Both the position numbers and the translations under genes were made by a program. Shown piece after piece: positions 36,537 through 44,380 of a stretch of DNA of 64,000 nt (within the stretch, counting starts at the first letter, position 1; every line of letters begins with the position of its first letter). The stretch lies in assembly GCF_026107415.2 (NCBI RefSeq), contig NZ_JAPCHX010000004.1:248001-312000 (forward strand), written 5' to 3'. This DNA is from Microbacterium sp. MPKO10. Lineage in GTDB: Bacteria > Actinomycetota > Actinomycetes > Actinomycetales > Microbacteriaceae. The notes beneath the pieces are model-generated. The model did not search any database. It was not told the origin of the DNA and saw only the letters and a list, made by a program, of their open reading frames with translations.

Positions 36537-38096
36537 GTGACGTTGAAAAAGAGTCTTCTCTGGTCTTCCCTCACTGGAATCGCGAGTGCCGCCGCAGGCC
36601 TTGCCATCGCGGAAGTCATTGCAGTTTTCGTTGCGCCGCCCAGCAGTCCCCTCGTCGCCACCGGATCGCTCGTGATCGACCTGGCCCCGTCATGGGCGAA
36701 GGACTTCGCGATCGCCGTGTTCGGCACGAATGACAAGCTCTTCCTCCTGACGCTTCTGGGCATTCTGCTGGCGATTCTCGCCGCGAGCGCTGGCATTCTC
36801 GAGTTGCGAAAAGCACCGTGGGGAATCGTCATTTTCGCTCTCATCGCCGGTGTGGCGACGCTCGCCGTGACGACGCGGGAACAGTCAACCGGCTCCTGGG
36901 CTATCCCCAGCGTCGTCGGGATGCTGGGAGCCGTACTCATGCTCTACCGAATCACACGGCAGCTGAAGCTCTGGGCCGAGAACTCAGCAACGCCCCGGGG
37001 CGCCGTCGAACAGCGCGCCATCGGACTCTCGCGACGCGACTTCTTCATCTACATCGCGAGCACTGCTGTCGGAGCCGCGGTCATCGGCATCGGAGCGCGC
37101 GCCATCAACGCCGGAGCCCAGGCCGCGTCAGCCGTCCGCAAGGCGCTCACATTGCCAGAGCCCGCGATCGCGGCCCCGCCAATCCCTGAGGGAGCCGCCC
37201 TCGACGTCAACGGCATCACCCCGCTCGTCACGCCGAACGCCGACTTCTACCGCATTGACACTGCCCTCCAGGTCCCCGTTGTCGACCCGTCGAACTGGAG
37301 CCTACGCATCACGGGCATGGTCGACAATCCTGTCACAATCACCTTCGATGAGCTCCTCGATCTGCCGTTGACCGAGCGCAATATCACGCTCATGTGCGTC
37401 TCCAACGAGATCGGCGGCAACCTTACGGGAAACGCCACCTGGCTCGGATACCCCATCCATAAGCTCCTCAAGAAGGCACGGCCTCAGGCGGGCGCCGACA
37501 TGGTGCTGTCGCGCAGTATCGATGGTTTCACGGCGGGCACTCCCCTGGAGGTCCTTCAGGAGGAGGATCGTGACTGTCTGCTGGCCGTCGGGATGAACGG
37601 CGAACCGCTCCCTCAGGAACACGGCTTCCCTGTGCGCATGGTCGTTCCCGGGCTGTACGGTTACGTCTCTGCCACCAAATGGGTGGTCGAGATGGAGGTG
37701 ACGACGTACGACCGTTCGAGCGCGTACTGGACCGACCGTGGCTGGTCGGCGAAAGGTCCCGTCAAAACCTGCTCCCGCATTGACGTGCCAACGGGTCTCG
37801 AGACGCTTCAACCTGGCACGGTGCCTATCGCCGGCATTGCCTGGGCCCAGCACACGGGAATCGAGAGTGTCGAGGTGCGCGTTGATGAGGGCGAATGGAT
37901 GCCGGCGCGCCTCGCTGCGCCGATTTCAGCCGACACCTGGGTGCAGTGGGTCTTCGAGTGGGATGCCCCCTCGGGAACGCACGTCATCGAGGCGCGAGCC
38001 ATCGACGAATCCGGAACGGTGCAGAGTGGCGAATACGCACCGGTCGTTCCCAACGGCGCCGAGGGCTGGCACGCGATCCGCGTCGAGGTCGCGTAG
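36537..38096 (+). CDS. Membrane-anchored molybdopterin oxidoreductase (sulfite-oxidase family)
   Basis: The protein has 519 residues. Four or five helices (about 8-31, 67-87, 96-113, 122-137 and 171-191) precede a sulfite-oxidase-like domain. Cys287 in the TLMCVSNEIGG motif is the molybdenum ligand, and the VPVVDPSNWSLRITGMV and YGYVSATKWVVEM stretches are family-typical. The C-terminal 100 residues match the Mo-co dimerisation domain. A twin-arginine-like SRRDFF occurs at residues 165-170 just before the last helix. The start is a GTG; TAGCGT ends six bases upstream, suggesting a leaderless mRNA. The electron partner is not encoded here, and the substrate is unknown. Confidence 0.9.
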   Translation: MTLKKSLLWSSLTGIASAAAGLAIAEVIAVFVAPPSSPLVATGSLVIDLAPSWAKDFAIAVFGTNDKLFLLTLLGILLAILAASAGILELRKAPWGIVIFALIAGVATLAVTTREQSTGSWAIPSVVGMLGAVLMLYRITRQLKLWAENSATPRGAVEQRAIGLSRRDFFIYIASTAVGAAVIGIGARAINAGAQAASAVRKALTLPEPAIAAPPIPEGAALDVNGITPLVTPNADFYRIDTALQVPVVDPSNWSLRITGMVDNPVTITFDELLDLPLTERNITLMCVSNEIGGNLTGNATWLGYPIHKLLKKARPQAGADMVLSRSIDGFTAGTPLEVLQEEDRDCLLAVGMNGEPLPQEHGFPVRMVVPGLYGYVSATKWVVEMEVTTYDRSSAYWTDRGWSAKGPVKTCSRIDVPTGLETLQPGTVPIAGIAWAQHTGIESVEVRVDEGEWMPARLAAPISADTWVQWVFEWDAPSGTHVIEARAIDESGTVQSGEYAPVVPNGAEGWHAIRVEVA

Positions 38097-38104
38097 GGCT
38101 TCAG

Positions 38105-38572
38105 TCAATCGATTGAGCGCCGCCGAAGCTGGTCGCTGAGACCGTCGATGAGCACGCGCAATGAGTCCGTGAATGCTTGTCGCTGATCGTCACCCCAATC
38201 ACCGATCACGTCGTCGAGGAGCCCAAATAGTGCTTCCTGATACTTCTCGGCAACCACCGTGCCTTCGTCGGTCAGATCCACCAAACGCGCTCGCGCGTCC
38301 GAGGAATCGACGACTCGCTCAACCAAGCCACGCTGCAGAAGATTGTTGACGTGTCGCGTGACGTGGGGGCCCTCGACCCCCATCTGATGGGCAATATCGC
38401 CGACACGCATCGCCTGCCCTCCCCGACTGAGCGTCACGAGGATGGTCATGGCCGGTCGCTCGAGCGTTACCCCCGATTGAGCTAAGCCCCATTCATAGAG
38501 CTGTGTCTTGCCGAGCAGCGAAGCGAGTCTCTGCAGCAAGGGCAAGACGTCTCGCTCAAACGATCGCGGCAT
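38105..38572 (-). CDS. MarR-family transcriptional repressor
   Basis: The protein has 155 residues. A winged helix-turn-helix is visible in MRVGDIAHQMGVEGPHVTRHVNNLLQRGLVERVVDSSDARARLVDLTDEG, where the DxRxR wing is conserved. It is divergent from an MFS exporter gene with a 15-base palindrome between them, the usual layout for a ligand-relieved repressor of a drug exporter. The ATG at 38572 has AGAGG five bases upstream, which is better placed than the GTG at 38578. The ligand is unknown. Confidence 0.88.
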   Translation of the reverse strand: MPRSFERDVLPLLQRLASLLGKTQLYEWGLAQSGVTLERPAMTILVTLSRGGQAMRVGDIAHQMGVEGPHVTRHVNNLLQRGLVERVVDSSDARARLVDLTDEGTVVAEKYQEALFGLLDDVIGDWGDDQRQAFTDSLRVLIDGLSDQLRRRSID

Positions 38573-38595
38573 GCGCACCTCTCACATTGCTTATT

Positions 38596-38610
38596 TACCT
38601 AAGTTAGGTA
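38596..38610. promoter_or_regulatory. MarR operator palindrome
   Basis: TACCTAA-G-TTAGGTA is a perfect 15-base palindrome, 24 bases upstream of the marR start and 67 bases upstream of the MFS start. A likely -10 TATAGT (38611-38616) for the transporter follows immediately. Binding would block both divergent promoters. The half-site TTAGGT also resembles part of a DtxR box, but the full DtxR consensus is absent. Confidence 0.75.
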
Positions 38611-38677
38611 TATAGTCTTCCGTGTTCACCAACCCACCATTTCCATCGTACGTCTCCGGAAGGGAGAACCACGCGCC

Positions 38678-40111
38678 ATGACAAGACCTGTCGCGTCATC
38701 GCAGACCGGACGGCGCTCCGGACTGCTGGTGACCGTGCTTTCCCTCGCATCTGCCGTCGCTGCCCTGCAGCAAGCGGTTGTGATCCCCATTCTTCCGCGG
38801 CTCGTTATTGCATTCGACTCAACGCTGACATCCGTCTCATGGGCTCTGACCGTGAGTCTCCTCGTCGGCGCAATTGCCACCCCCATAGCCGGACGCCTCG
38901 GCGACATCGTCGGGCATAAACCCGTTCTCCTCGTTGTCATCGCTCTCTTGACCGCCGGATCCATCGTTGGCGCTCTGTCATCGTCGCTCCCGGTATTCAT
39001 CGTCGCGAGAGTTCTCCAAGGCTTCGCTGCCGCTGTGATTCCCCTCGCAATTGGTCTTCTCCGAGATCATCTTCCTGCGCACCGCGCGCGCTCGGGAATC
39101 GGCATCGTCTCAGCGACACTCGGCGCAGGCAACGGCGTCGGAATGCTGCTTGCCGGCATCATCTCCGCCCTTATTCCCGGGTACGTGCCCTTGTTCTGGA
39201 TCATCACCGGGCTCTCGGGAGTCGCTCTCGTTCTCAGTCTGGCTTGCATACCGTCGACTCGAGTCAGACGTTCTGGGCGACTCGACATTCCCGGTGCCCT
39301 TTTACTTAGCGGGACGCTCGTCACACTGTTGCTCGCCATTAGCCAGGGTCCGGATTGGGGCTGGGGTTCGGCAGCCACACTGAGCATGTTCGTCGCGTCC
39401 GCCGTGCTCGGCACCTTCTGGGTCCTGATCGAGCGTCGCGTTACCGATCCGATCGTCGACATATCTATGCTGATCGATCCTCGTACCATCAGTGCGACAC
39501 TCGCTTCGCTCTTCCTGGGGTTCGGGCTCTTTGGCGCCTTTGTGCTTATTCCTGCCCTCGTGCAGACGCCGGTCAGCGCCGGATATGGGTTCGGCGCGAC
39601 GGTTCTGGGCGCCGCAATATTCCTGATGCCCACAACGATTCTTATGCTCGCAATCTCCCTCGTGTCGGGCCGACTCACACAACGTTTCTCCGCCTCCGCG
39701 GCAGTCGGCATGGGCGGCTTCTTCACGGCCGGCGCCCTCGTCTTCGTCGCTGTGTTCCACGAGAACCCGGCGAGTATCTACGTCGGCACGACCATCCTTG
39801 GGATCGGGATTGGCTTGGCCTTTGCCGCTCTTGGCATCATGGCTGTCGAGCATGTGCGACCAGAGCAGACGGCGAGTGCCAGTGGCATCAACAGTCTCGC
39901 GAGGCTTGTCGGTGGATCCATTGCGTCTCCGACGATCTCGGCGGTGCTCGTTGCCACGATCCCACCCGGCTCATCAACGCCTACGAGCGATGGCTACGTT
40001 GCGGGCTTCCTCATTGCCGCGATCGGGGCCGCGGTCGCAGCAGTGATCGCGACCATTGCGGCACGCTCACGCCACCGAGCTGCACGCCAGCCCGAGAATG
40101 CCAATGCGTGA
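38678..40111 (+). CDS. DHA2-type MFS drug exporter
   Basis: The protein has 477 residues and roughly 14 membrane helices. GAIATPIAGRLGDIVGHKPVLLVVI is motif A and RVLQGFAAAVIPLAIGLLRDHLP is motif B of the drug:H+ antiporter family; motif C is GIGIVSATLGAGNGVGMLLAGI. The length and helix number place it in the DHA2 (EmrB/QacA) branch. It is presumably controlled by the divergent MarR. The substrate is unknown. The ATG at 38678 has GGGAG some 12 bases upstream. Confidence 0.9.
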   Translation: MTRPVASSQTGRRSGLLVTVLSLASAVAALQQAVVIPILPRLVIAFDSTLTSVSWALTVSLLVGAIATPIAGRLGDIVGHKPVLLVVIALLTAGSIVGALSSSLPVFIVARVLQGFAAAVIPLAIGLLRDHLPAHRARSGIGIVSATLGAGNGVGMLLAGIISALIPGYVPLFWIITGLSGVALVLSLACIPSTRVRRSGRLDIPGALLLSGTLVTLLLAISQGPDWGWGSAATLSMFVASAVLGTFWVLIERRVTDPIVDISMLIDPRTISATLASLFLGFGLFGAFVLIPALVQTPVSAGYGFGATVLGAAIFLMPTTILMLAISLVSGRLTQRFSASAAVGMGGFFTAGALVFVAVFHENPASIYVGTTILGIGIGLAFAALGIMAVEHVRPEQTASASGINSLARLVGGSIASPTISAVLVATIPPGSSTPTSDGYVAGFLIAAIGAAVAAVIATIAARSRHRAARQPENANA

Positions 40112-40203
40112 GTCTAAGCCGCGTCAGTCTGAGCCGCTCGGGCGTGAGGAGCCTTCGCTCTCGGGGTGACGCGACCAATGCCGAAGAACGCTCGATAACG
40201 CAC

Positions 40204-40252
40204 GCAGCGAGGTCTCTCACCAAAGCACAGCTTCGGAGAAAGACCTCGCTGC
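40204..40252. terminator. Convergent terminator hairpin with a 12-bp stem
   Basis: GCAGCGAGGTCT (40204-40215) pairs perfectly with AGACCTCGCTGC (40241-40252) across a 25-base loop that has some further pairing. It lies between the convergent MFS and VOC genes and can stop transcription from either side. A short AGCTTTCG follows on the plus strand. Confidence 0.65.
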
Positions 40253-40277
40253 AGCTTTCGTGCGGCGAAGCTCGCCG

Positions 40278-40673
40278 TCAGAGCCCGAGCTCGTCTAGCT
40301 GCGGCTGCCCGGTGAGGATGCAGAATTCGTTGCCTTCTCGGTCGGCGAGCACGATCCAGCCGGTTCCGTCGTTGCGGACAAAGTCAGCCAATCGGGTCGC
40401 TCCAAGCGAGATGACCCGCTCCACCTCGTCTTCGCGACTGACATCCGTCGGTCGCAGATCGAAGTGCAGCCGGTTTTTCACCGATTTGTCTTCGGGAACC
40501 TCGATGAACAGAATCCGGATGCTGCCATCAGGCGAGATGATGAGGCATTCTTCGTGTCCCGGACGATTCGGGTCGTCAGGGTCCTCGCTGTAGCCGAGAA
40601 CCTCACCCCACCACCGCGACTGTGCGTAGGCATCGTGGGCATCAATTGAGGTGTGCGAGAGTCGAAGTGTCAT
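40278..40673 (-). CDS. VOC-fold glyoxalase-like protein
   Basis: The protein has 131 residues. SHTSIDAHDAYAQSRWWGEVLGYSED and RLHFDLRPTDVSREDEVERVISLGATRL are the two beta-alpha-beta-beta modules of the vicinal oxygen chelate fold, and GTGWIVLADREGNEFCIL is the metal-site strand, with Glu in its usual place. It matches the glyoxalase-like domain group common in actinobacteria. The reaction is unknown. The ATG at 40673 is chosen because the preceding in-frame codons (to 40691) have no ribosome site. Confidence 0.8.
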   Translation of the reverse strand: MTLRLSHTSIDAHDAYAQSRWWGEVLGYSEDPDDPNRPGHEECLIISPDGSIRILFIEVPEDKSVKNRLHFDLRPTDVSREDEVERVISLGATRLADFVRNDGTGWIVLADREGNEFCILTGQPQLDELGL

Positions 40674-40747
40674 GTCTCGACACATTGCCACACGTTTCCC
40701 ACGAAGGCGAGTACCAGCTCACACCCGATGCTGCGTGGGTCTGCTCG

Positions 40748-41182
40748 TCATTTTCCCGGGTTCTGGCGCTCCGGTTGGCGTCGTTCCCCGGCACTGGCCG
40801 CGGAATTTCCTGCCTCTCCGAGATCGGTGTGCCCGAAAGCATCCGGTATCTTCACGCCAAAGCCGAGGGCACGGTCAACGCCCACGTGGAAGGCCCAGGC
40901 ACAGGCAAGAACTCCCGTGATCGTTGAGACGGCGGGCGCCAACTGCTGCGTCACGAGCGCGGTCGCTGCCAAGACAAGTGCCCACGCGTAGTTGTGAATC
41001 AGGTTGTATGTCGTTGCACCTGCGGCAGCCGACCACGCGTATCCGAGCATCGAAAGATCGAAAACGACGAATGCGGCGAGGATGACCCACCACCAGGCCG
41101 GGTAGAGAGCGACCACTGCGACGACGGCGAGTAAGGCAATGGCTCCCGCCTCGATCCGATGAACCATGCGGACCTGTTTCAT
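40748..41182 (-). CDS. DUF4260 family membrane protein
   Basis: The protein has 144 residues with about four hydrophobic helices. ALYPAWWWVILAAFVVFDLSMLGYAW is characteristic of DUF4260, followed by YNLIHNYAW and AWAFHVGVDRALGFG. The function is unknown. The C-terminal 20 residues are polar. The ATG at 41182 has GGAGG four bases upstream. The upstream intergenic region (41183-41477) holds hairpins and no gene. Confidence 0.82.
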   Translation of the reverse strand: MKQVRMVHRIEAGAIALLAVVAVVALYPAWWWVILAAFVVFDLSMLGYAWSAAAGATTYNLIHNYAWALVLAATALVTQQLAPAVSTITGVLACAWAFHVGVDRALGFGVKIPDAFGHTDLGEAGNSAASAGERRQPERQNPGK

Positions 41183-41316
41183 GACGCCTCCACCATTCCC
41201 GGCGAAATTGTGTCGCTCTGCCAAGGATGCCCATAGTGAAAGACACGCCTTCTGCCCGAGAGTACGCCTGTGTTCATGACCGAGCCAGCACCACTCTAAT
41301 GAGGGGCGCGAGGTGC

Positions 41317-41343
41317 GACGTCAGCAGCGCCGATGCTGACGTC
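41317..41343. repeat. 10-bp perfect inverted repeat upstream of the DUF4260 gene
   Basis: GACGTCAGCA (41317-41326) and TGCTGACGTC (41334-41343) pair perfectly around a seven-base loop. It lies about 135 bases upstream of the DUF4260 start, within a 295-base stretch that holds no gene. No T-run follows, so it may be a regulatory palindrome. Confidence 0.5.
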
Positions 41344-41431
41344 AACTCGGCTACCTCGCTGGAGGGCAAGCACCCAGGCAGGACCCTCCGGAAGTGCCCT
41401 GACGCCACACAAGAAACACAATTAAGTGAAC

Positions 41432-41470
41432 GATGTCTCGCGACATATAGGAACTATGTCGCGAGACATC
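41432..41470. repeat. 16-bp perfect inverted repeat next to tRNA-Ala
   Basis: GATGTCTCGCGACATA (41432-41447) and TATGTCGCGAGACATC (41455-41470) are exact complements separated by TAGGAAC. It lies eight bases downstream of the tRNA-Ala 3' end (minus strand). The core TGTCGCGAGACA also occurs alone at 21580-21591. The arms resemble, from memory, terminal repeats of IS481-type elements of Micrococcales. It could instead serve as the tRNA terminator, although no T-run follows. Confidence 0.75.
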
Positions 41471-41477
41471 ACAATTG

Positions 41478-41550
41478 TGGACCTAGGGGGATTCGAACCC
41501 CCGACCTCTTCATTGCGAACGAAGCGCGCTACCAACTGCGCCATAGGCCC
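41478..41550 (-). tRNA. tRNA-Ala (anticodon CGC)
   Basis: The 73-base gene folds as a standard cloverleaf. The acceptor stem GGGCCTA pairs with TAGGTCC and includes the G3-U70 wobble that specifies alanine. The anticodon loop TTCGCAA gives CGC, which reads GCG. The T-loop is TTCGAAT. The discriminator base is A73 and CCA is not encoded. Confidence 0.95.
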
Positions 41551-41610
41551 GTAGACGCATACGAGATTATCACGTCACAGGACTCGCCACGGACACGACG
41601 CCGTCGAAAC

Positions 41611-42633
41611 CTACCCCGCGGCCATCCGGCGGCGCAGCAGATCGGCTGCTAGGATCTCGCCCTCGTCGACGATCCCCATGGACGCGTACGGGGATGCTTC
41701 TGCGGGCTGTTGCACGGCACGCTGCTCGTCTCGTGCCGCACGGCGCTCATCGATCGAGGCCGCCTGCGGCTGGCGCTCGGTGGCCTTCTGCGCCATGGCC
41801 TCCGCCATCGCAGCTTCTCGCAAGCGAACTCGGGATGCTTCGGCGGCAATCGTCGCCGCTGCCACCGATCCCTGCGAGAGGTGAAGAGGTTTCGGAAGCG
41901 ACGTCGGCGTCCACGTCCGTTCGATGATCTCCTGCTCCTCTGTCGACAGGTCGGCATCGAAGATCTCGCGCTCGATCGGTCGCACCATCTGCGGAACGTT
42001 AACCGTGCGGGTCACTCGAGAGCCGACGGCGGCCATGCGCGACAGCAGGGCAATCGCCAGTGCCACTCCGCCCGTGGCAAGGGCAGGCAGTAGCCACGCG
42101 CCACTCGACAACGCTGCGATTCCCGTACCGACCGCCGTGCCGGCGCTCGCGACAAGAAACAGCGTCGTCGCAAGACGAGAGCGTCGCCGTGAGCGCTTGA
42201 AACGCGTCTGGGCGCGAGCGCGCGCTTGCTCGGCCGCGGCGCGTTCCTGAGCTTCAGCGGCCTCGGCTCGGGCACGCGCGGCCGCAGCGCGAGCATCCGC
42301 CTTCGCTCTGAGCGCAGCGGCCTGCGACTCGACCCGCGCGGCTTCGATGGCTGCCCGGCTCTCCGCTTTGCGCGCGGCGGCCCGCTCAGCTTCGATGCGC
42401 TTGAGGCGCTTCTGCTGCGCGGCGACTTCGCGCGCGGTGGCCTCGAAGCGGACTTCATCAGGCATCTCGGTGGTCTCGGCCAGAATGCGCAGTGTCTGCT
42501 GCAGCCGGACCGAGTTGCGCTCAGCTGTCATGTATTCGTGGCGACGCACCCACGTGGGAATCAGGTACACGAGCCAGAGCGCAGCGGCGATCGCGAAGAC
42601 GATACCTCCGCTGAGAACTCCACCCCCGACCAT
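41611..42633 (-). CDS. Membrane protein with coiled coil, GlpR-like by position
   Basis: The protein has 340 residues. One helix at the N-terminus (about 8-26, GIVFAIAAALWLVYLIPTW) precedes an Ala/Arg/Glu-rich coiled coil (about 60-150). Two helices (about 155-195) follow, then a polar C-terminus ending LLRRRMAAG. It stands where mycobacteria have Rv0996, next to rimJ and galU. The corynebacterial counterpart of that region is, as I recall, the receptor GlpR of the divisome-associated Glp protein; I could not confirm the identity. Its start at 42633 follows TACTCT (42641-42646) with a seven-base gap and looks leaderless. Confidence 0.7.
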   Translation of the reverse strand: MVGGGVLSGGIVFAIAAALWLVYLIPTWVRRHEYMTAERNSVRLQQTLRILAETTEMPDEVRFEATAREVAAQQKRLKRIEAERAAARKAESRAAIEAARVESQAAALRAKADARAAAARARAEAAEAQERAAAEQARARAQTRFKRSRRRSRLATTLFLVASAGTAVGTGIAALSSGAWLLPALATGGVALAIALLSRMAAVGSRVTRTVNVPQMVRPIEREIFDADLSTEEQEIIERTWTPTSLPKPLHLSQGSVAAATIAAEASRVRLREAAMAEAMAQKATERQPQAASIDERRAARDEQRAVQQPAEASPYASMGIVDEGEILAADLLRRRMAAG

Positions 42634-42702
42634 GCTCCCCAGAGTACGTGGCCGATCCGGCCGAGCCGCGACATTCGCTCGGTGTGTCCCCTGAGTATCA
42701 GC

Positions 42703-43365
42703 TCAGCGCTGGGGATACGTGCGCAACGGCTGAGACGCGGCGCGCCGATCAGCATCCGGAATCACGCACGCATCCGGGGGAACACGGTGCGACACCCATC
42801 GGTTGAGAATCGACTCGTTCAGCTCTTCGCGCACAAGAGCGAAGCAGAAGTGATCGGCCCAGTCGCCGTTGATGTGGATGTAACGCCGCCGCAGACCTTC
42901 GTAACGAAACCCGAGCTTCTCGACGACGCGCAGGCTCGGCCCGTTCGACGGTCGAATGCAGATCTCCATGCGGTGCAGACCGAGGCGTTCGAAGCAGTAG
43001 TCGGTGCTGAGGGCGACCCCGGTCGGGGTCAGGTCGCGCCCGGCGAAACGCTCCGCCACCCAATACCCGAGCGTCGCCGACGACACGGAACCATACGTGA
43101 TGGCGGAGACGTTGAGCTGCCCCGCGAAGACGCCGTCGTATTCCATGACGAGCGGCAGACCCGTGCCCTGCCGTGATTGCGCCAAGAGCGACCGGATGCT
43201 GCCACGCACATCGAAGTTTCCCGCACCGTACGGGTTCGTCGCCTCCCAGGTGCGCAACCAGGTGCGGTTTCCGAGCAACTCACGCTCGAGAACCTTCGAA
43301 TCACGCACCTTGATCGGCCGCAACGTGATCCGCCCGTGCTCAAGCGTCGGAAGCGGAGCCACCAT
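42703..43365 (-). CDS. GNAT-family N-acetyltransferase (RimJ-like)
   Basis: The protein has 220 residues. GRITLRPIKVRDSKVLEREL is the N-terminal strand-helix, YWVAERFAGRDLTPTGVALSTDYCFERLGLHRMEICIRPSN contains the acetyl-CoA loop and helix, and NGPSLRVVEKLGFRYEGLRRRYIHINGDWADHFCFALVREEL is the conserved C-terminal end. It is a RimJ/RimL-type protein N-terminal acetyltransferase. The ATG at 43365 has AGGAGG eight bases upstream. It sits immediately downstream of galU, with no gene between them. Confidence 0.87.
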   Translation of the reverse strand: MVAPLPTLEHGRITLRPIKVRDSKVLERELLGNRTWLRTWEATNPYGAGNFDVRGSIRSLLAQSRQGTGLPLVMEYDGVFAGQLNVSAITYGSVSSATLGYWVAERFAGRDLTPTGVALSTDYCFERLGLHRMEICIRPSNGPSLRVVEKLGFRYEGLRRRYIHINGDWADHFCFALVREELNESILNRWVSHRVPPDACVIPDADRRAASQPLRTYPQR

Positions 43366-43406
43366 CGGTCATTCCTCCTGCCGGCACCCAGGCGCCCAGG
43401 TGCTCG

Positions 43407-44300
43407 TCAGTCGATATTGTCCGTGAAGTCCTTGAGCCACGGTTTCAGTGCCGGGCCGAGGTCGTCGCGGTCCATCGCGAGCTGAACGATGGCTTTGATG
43501 TAGTCGAGCCGGTCGCCGGTGTCGTAGCGGCGCCCGCGGAAGATCACCCCGTAGACTCCCCCGGCGACGTCATCATCGGCGGCCATCTCCTGCAACGCAT
43601 CGGTGAGCTGGATCTCTCCACCCTTGCCCGGCTCGGTGTGCTCGAGAATGTCGAACACCTCAGGCTTCAGCACGTATCGACCGATGATCGCGAGATTCGA
43701 CGGGGCGTCCTCAGTCGCGGGCTTCTCGACAAGACCGGTGACCTTGACGACATCCTCAGAGTCGGTTGCCTCCACCTCGGCAGCACCGTAGAGGTGGATC
43801 TGGTCGGGCTCGACCTCCATCAGCGCAATGATCGTGGCGTCACGCTTCTCCTGTTCCGCGATCATCGTGCTCAGCAGCGGGTCGCGCGCATCGATGAGGT
43901 CATCACCGAGCAGCACAGCGAACGGTTCATTGTTCACGTGCGCCCGGGCACGCGCCACAGCATGGCCCAGGCCCTTCGGGTCACCCTGCCGCAGGTAATA
44001 GATATCCGCGAGCTCCTGCGACTTGACGACACGCTCAAGCTTCTGCGTGTCCCCCTTCTTCTGCAGGTTCAGCTCCAACTCGGTGACCCGGTCGAAGTGA
44101 TTGCTGATCGCATTCTTGTTGCGGCCGATGATCATCAGCACATCCGTGAGGTCAGCACTGACCGACTCTTCGACGACGTACTGGATCGCCGGCTTGTCAA
44201 CGACCGGGAGCATCTCTTTCGGAAGAGCCTTCGTCGCCGGCAGAAAACGGGTGCCCAAACCGGCGGCAGGAATCACGGCTTTACGAACTCTGGCTGTCAT
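43407..44300 (-). CDS. galU: UTP-glucose-1-phosphate uridylyltransferase
   Basis: The protein has 297 residues starting MTARVRKAVIPAAGLGTRFLPATKALPKEMLPVVDKP, the nucleotide-binding and catalytic loop of GalU. LLGDDLID contains the metal-binding Asp pair, and VEKPATEDAPSNLAIIGRYVL is also typical. It makes UDP-glucose, the substrate of galE here and of envelope glycan synthesis. The start at 44300 has TACGCT (44307-44312) ending six bases upstream, so it is likely leaderless. The nearest upstream gene is the divergent 5-FCL gene. The longer in-frame start at 44387 would cross that gene's promoter. Confidence 0.95.
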   Translation of the reverse strand: MTARVRKAVIPAAGLGTRFLPATKALPKEMLPVVDKPAIQYVVEESVSADLTDVLMIIGRNKNAISNHFDRVTELELNLQKKGDTQKLERVVKSQELADIYYLRQGDPKGLGHAVARARAHVNNEPFAVLLGDDLIDARDPLLSTMIAEQEKRDATIIALMEVEPDQIHLYGAAEVEATDSEDVVKVTGLVEKPATEDAPSNLAIIGRYVLKPEVFDILEHTEPGKGGEIQLTDALQEMAADDDVAGGVYGVIFRGRRYDTGDRLDYIKAIVQLAMDRDDLGPALKPWLKDFTDNID

Positions 44301-44380
44301 ACCCATAGCGTAACCGTCCGCGCCCCTCCGGTGGACTCCATGACGCCTTCGACACGCGAGGCGACACCTAGAATGGGGCC

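Noticed and set aside
41478-41550. Integrated element at the tRNA-Ala gene
   Set aside because: No integrase, direct repeat of the tRNA 3' end or foreign-looking gene block is present next to it.
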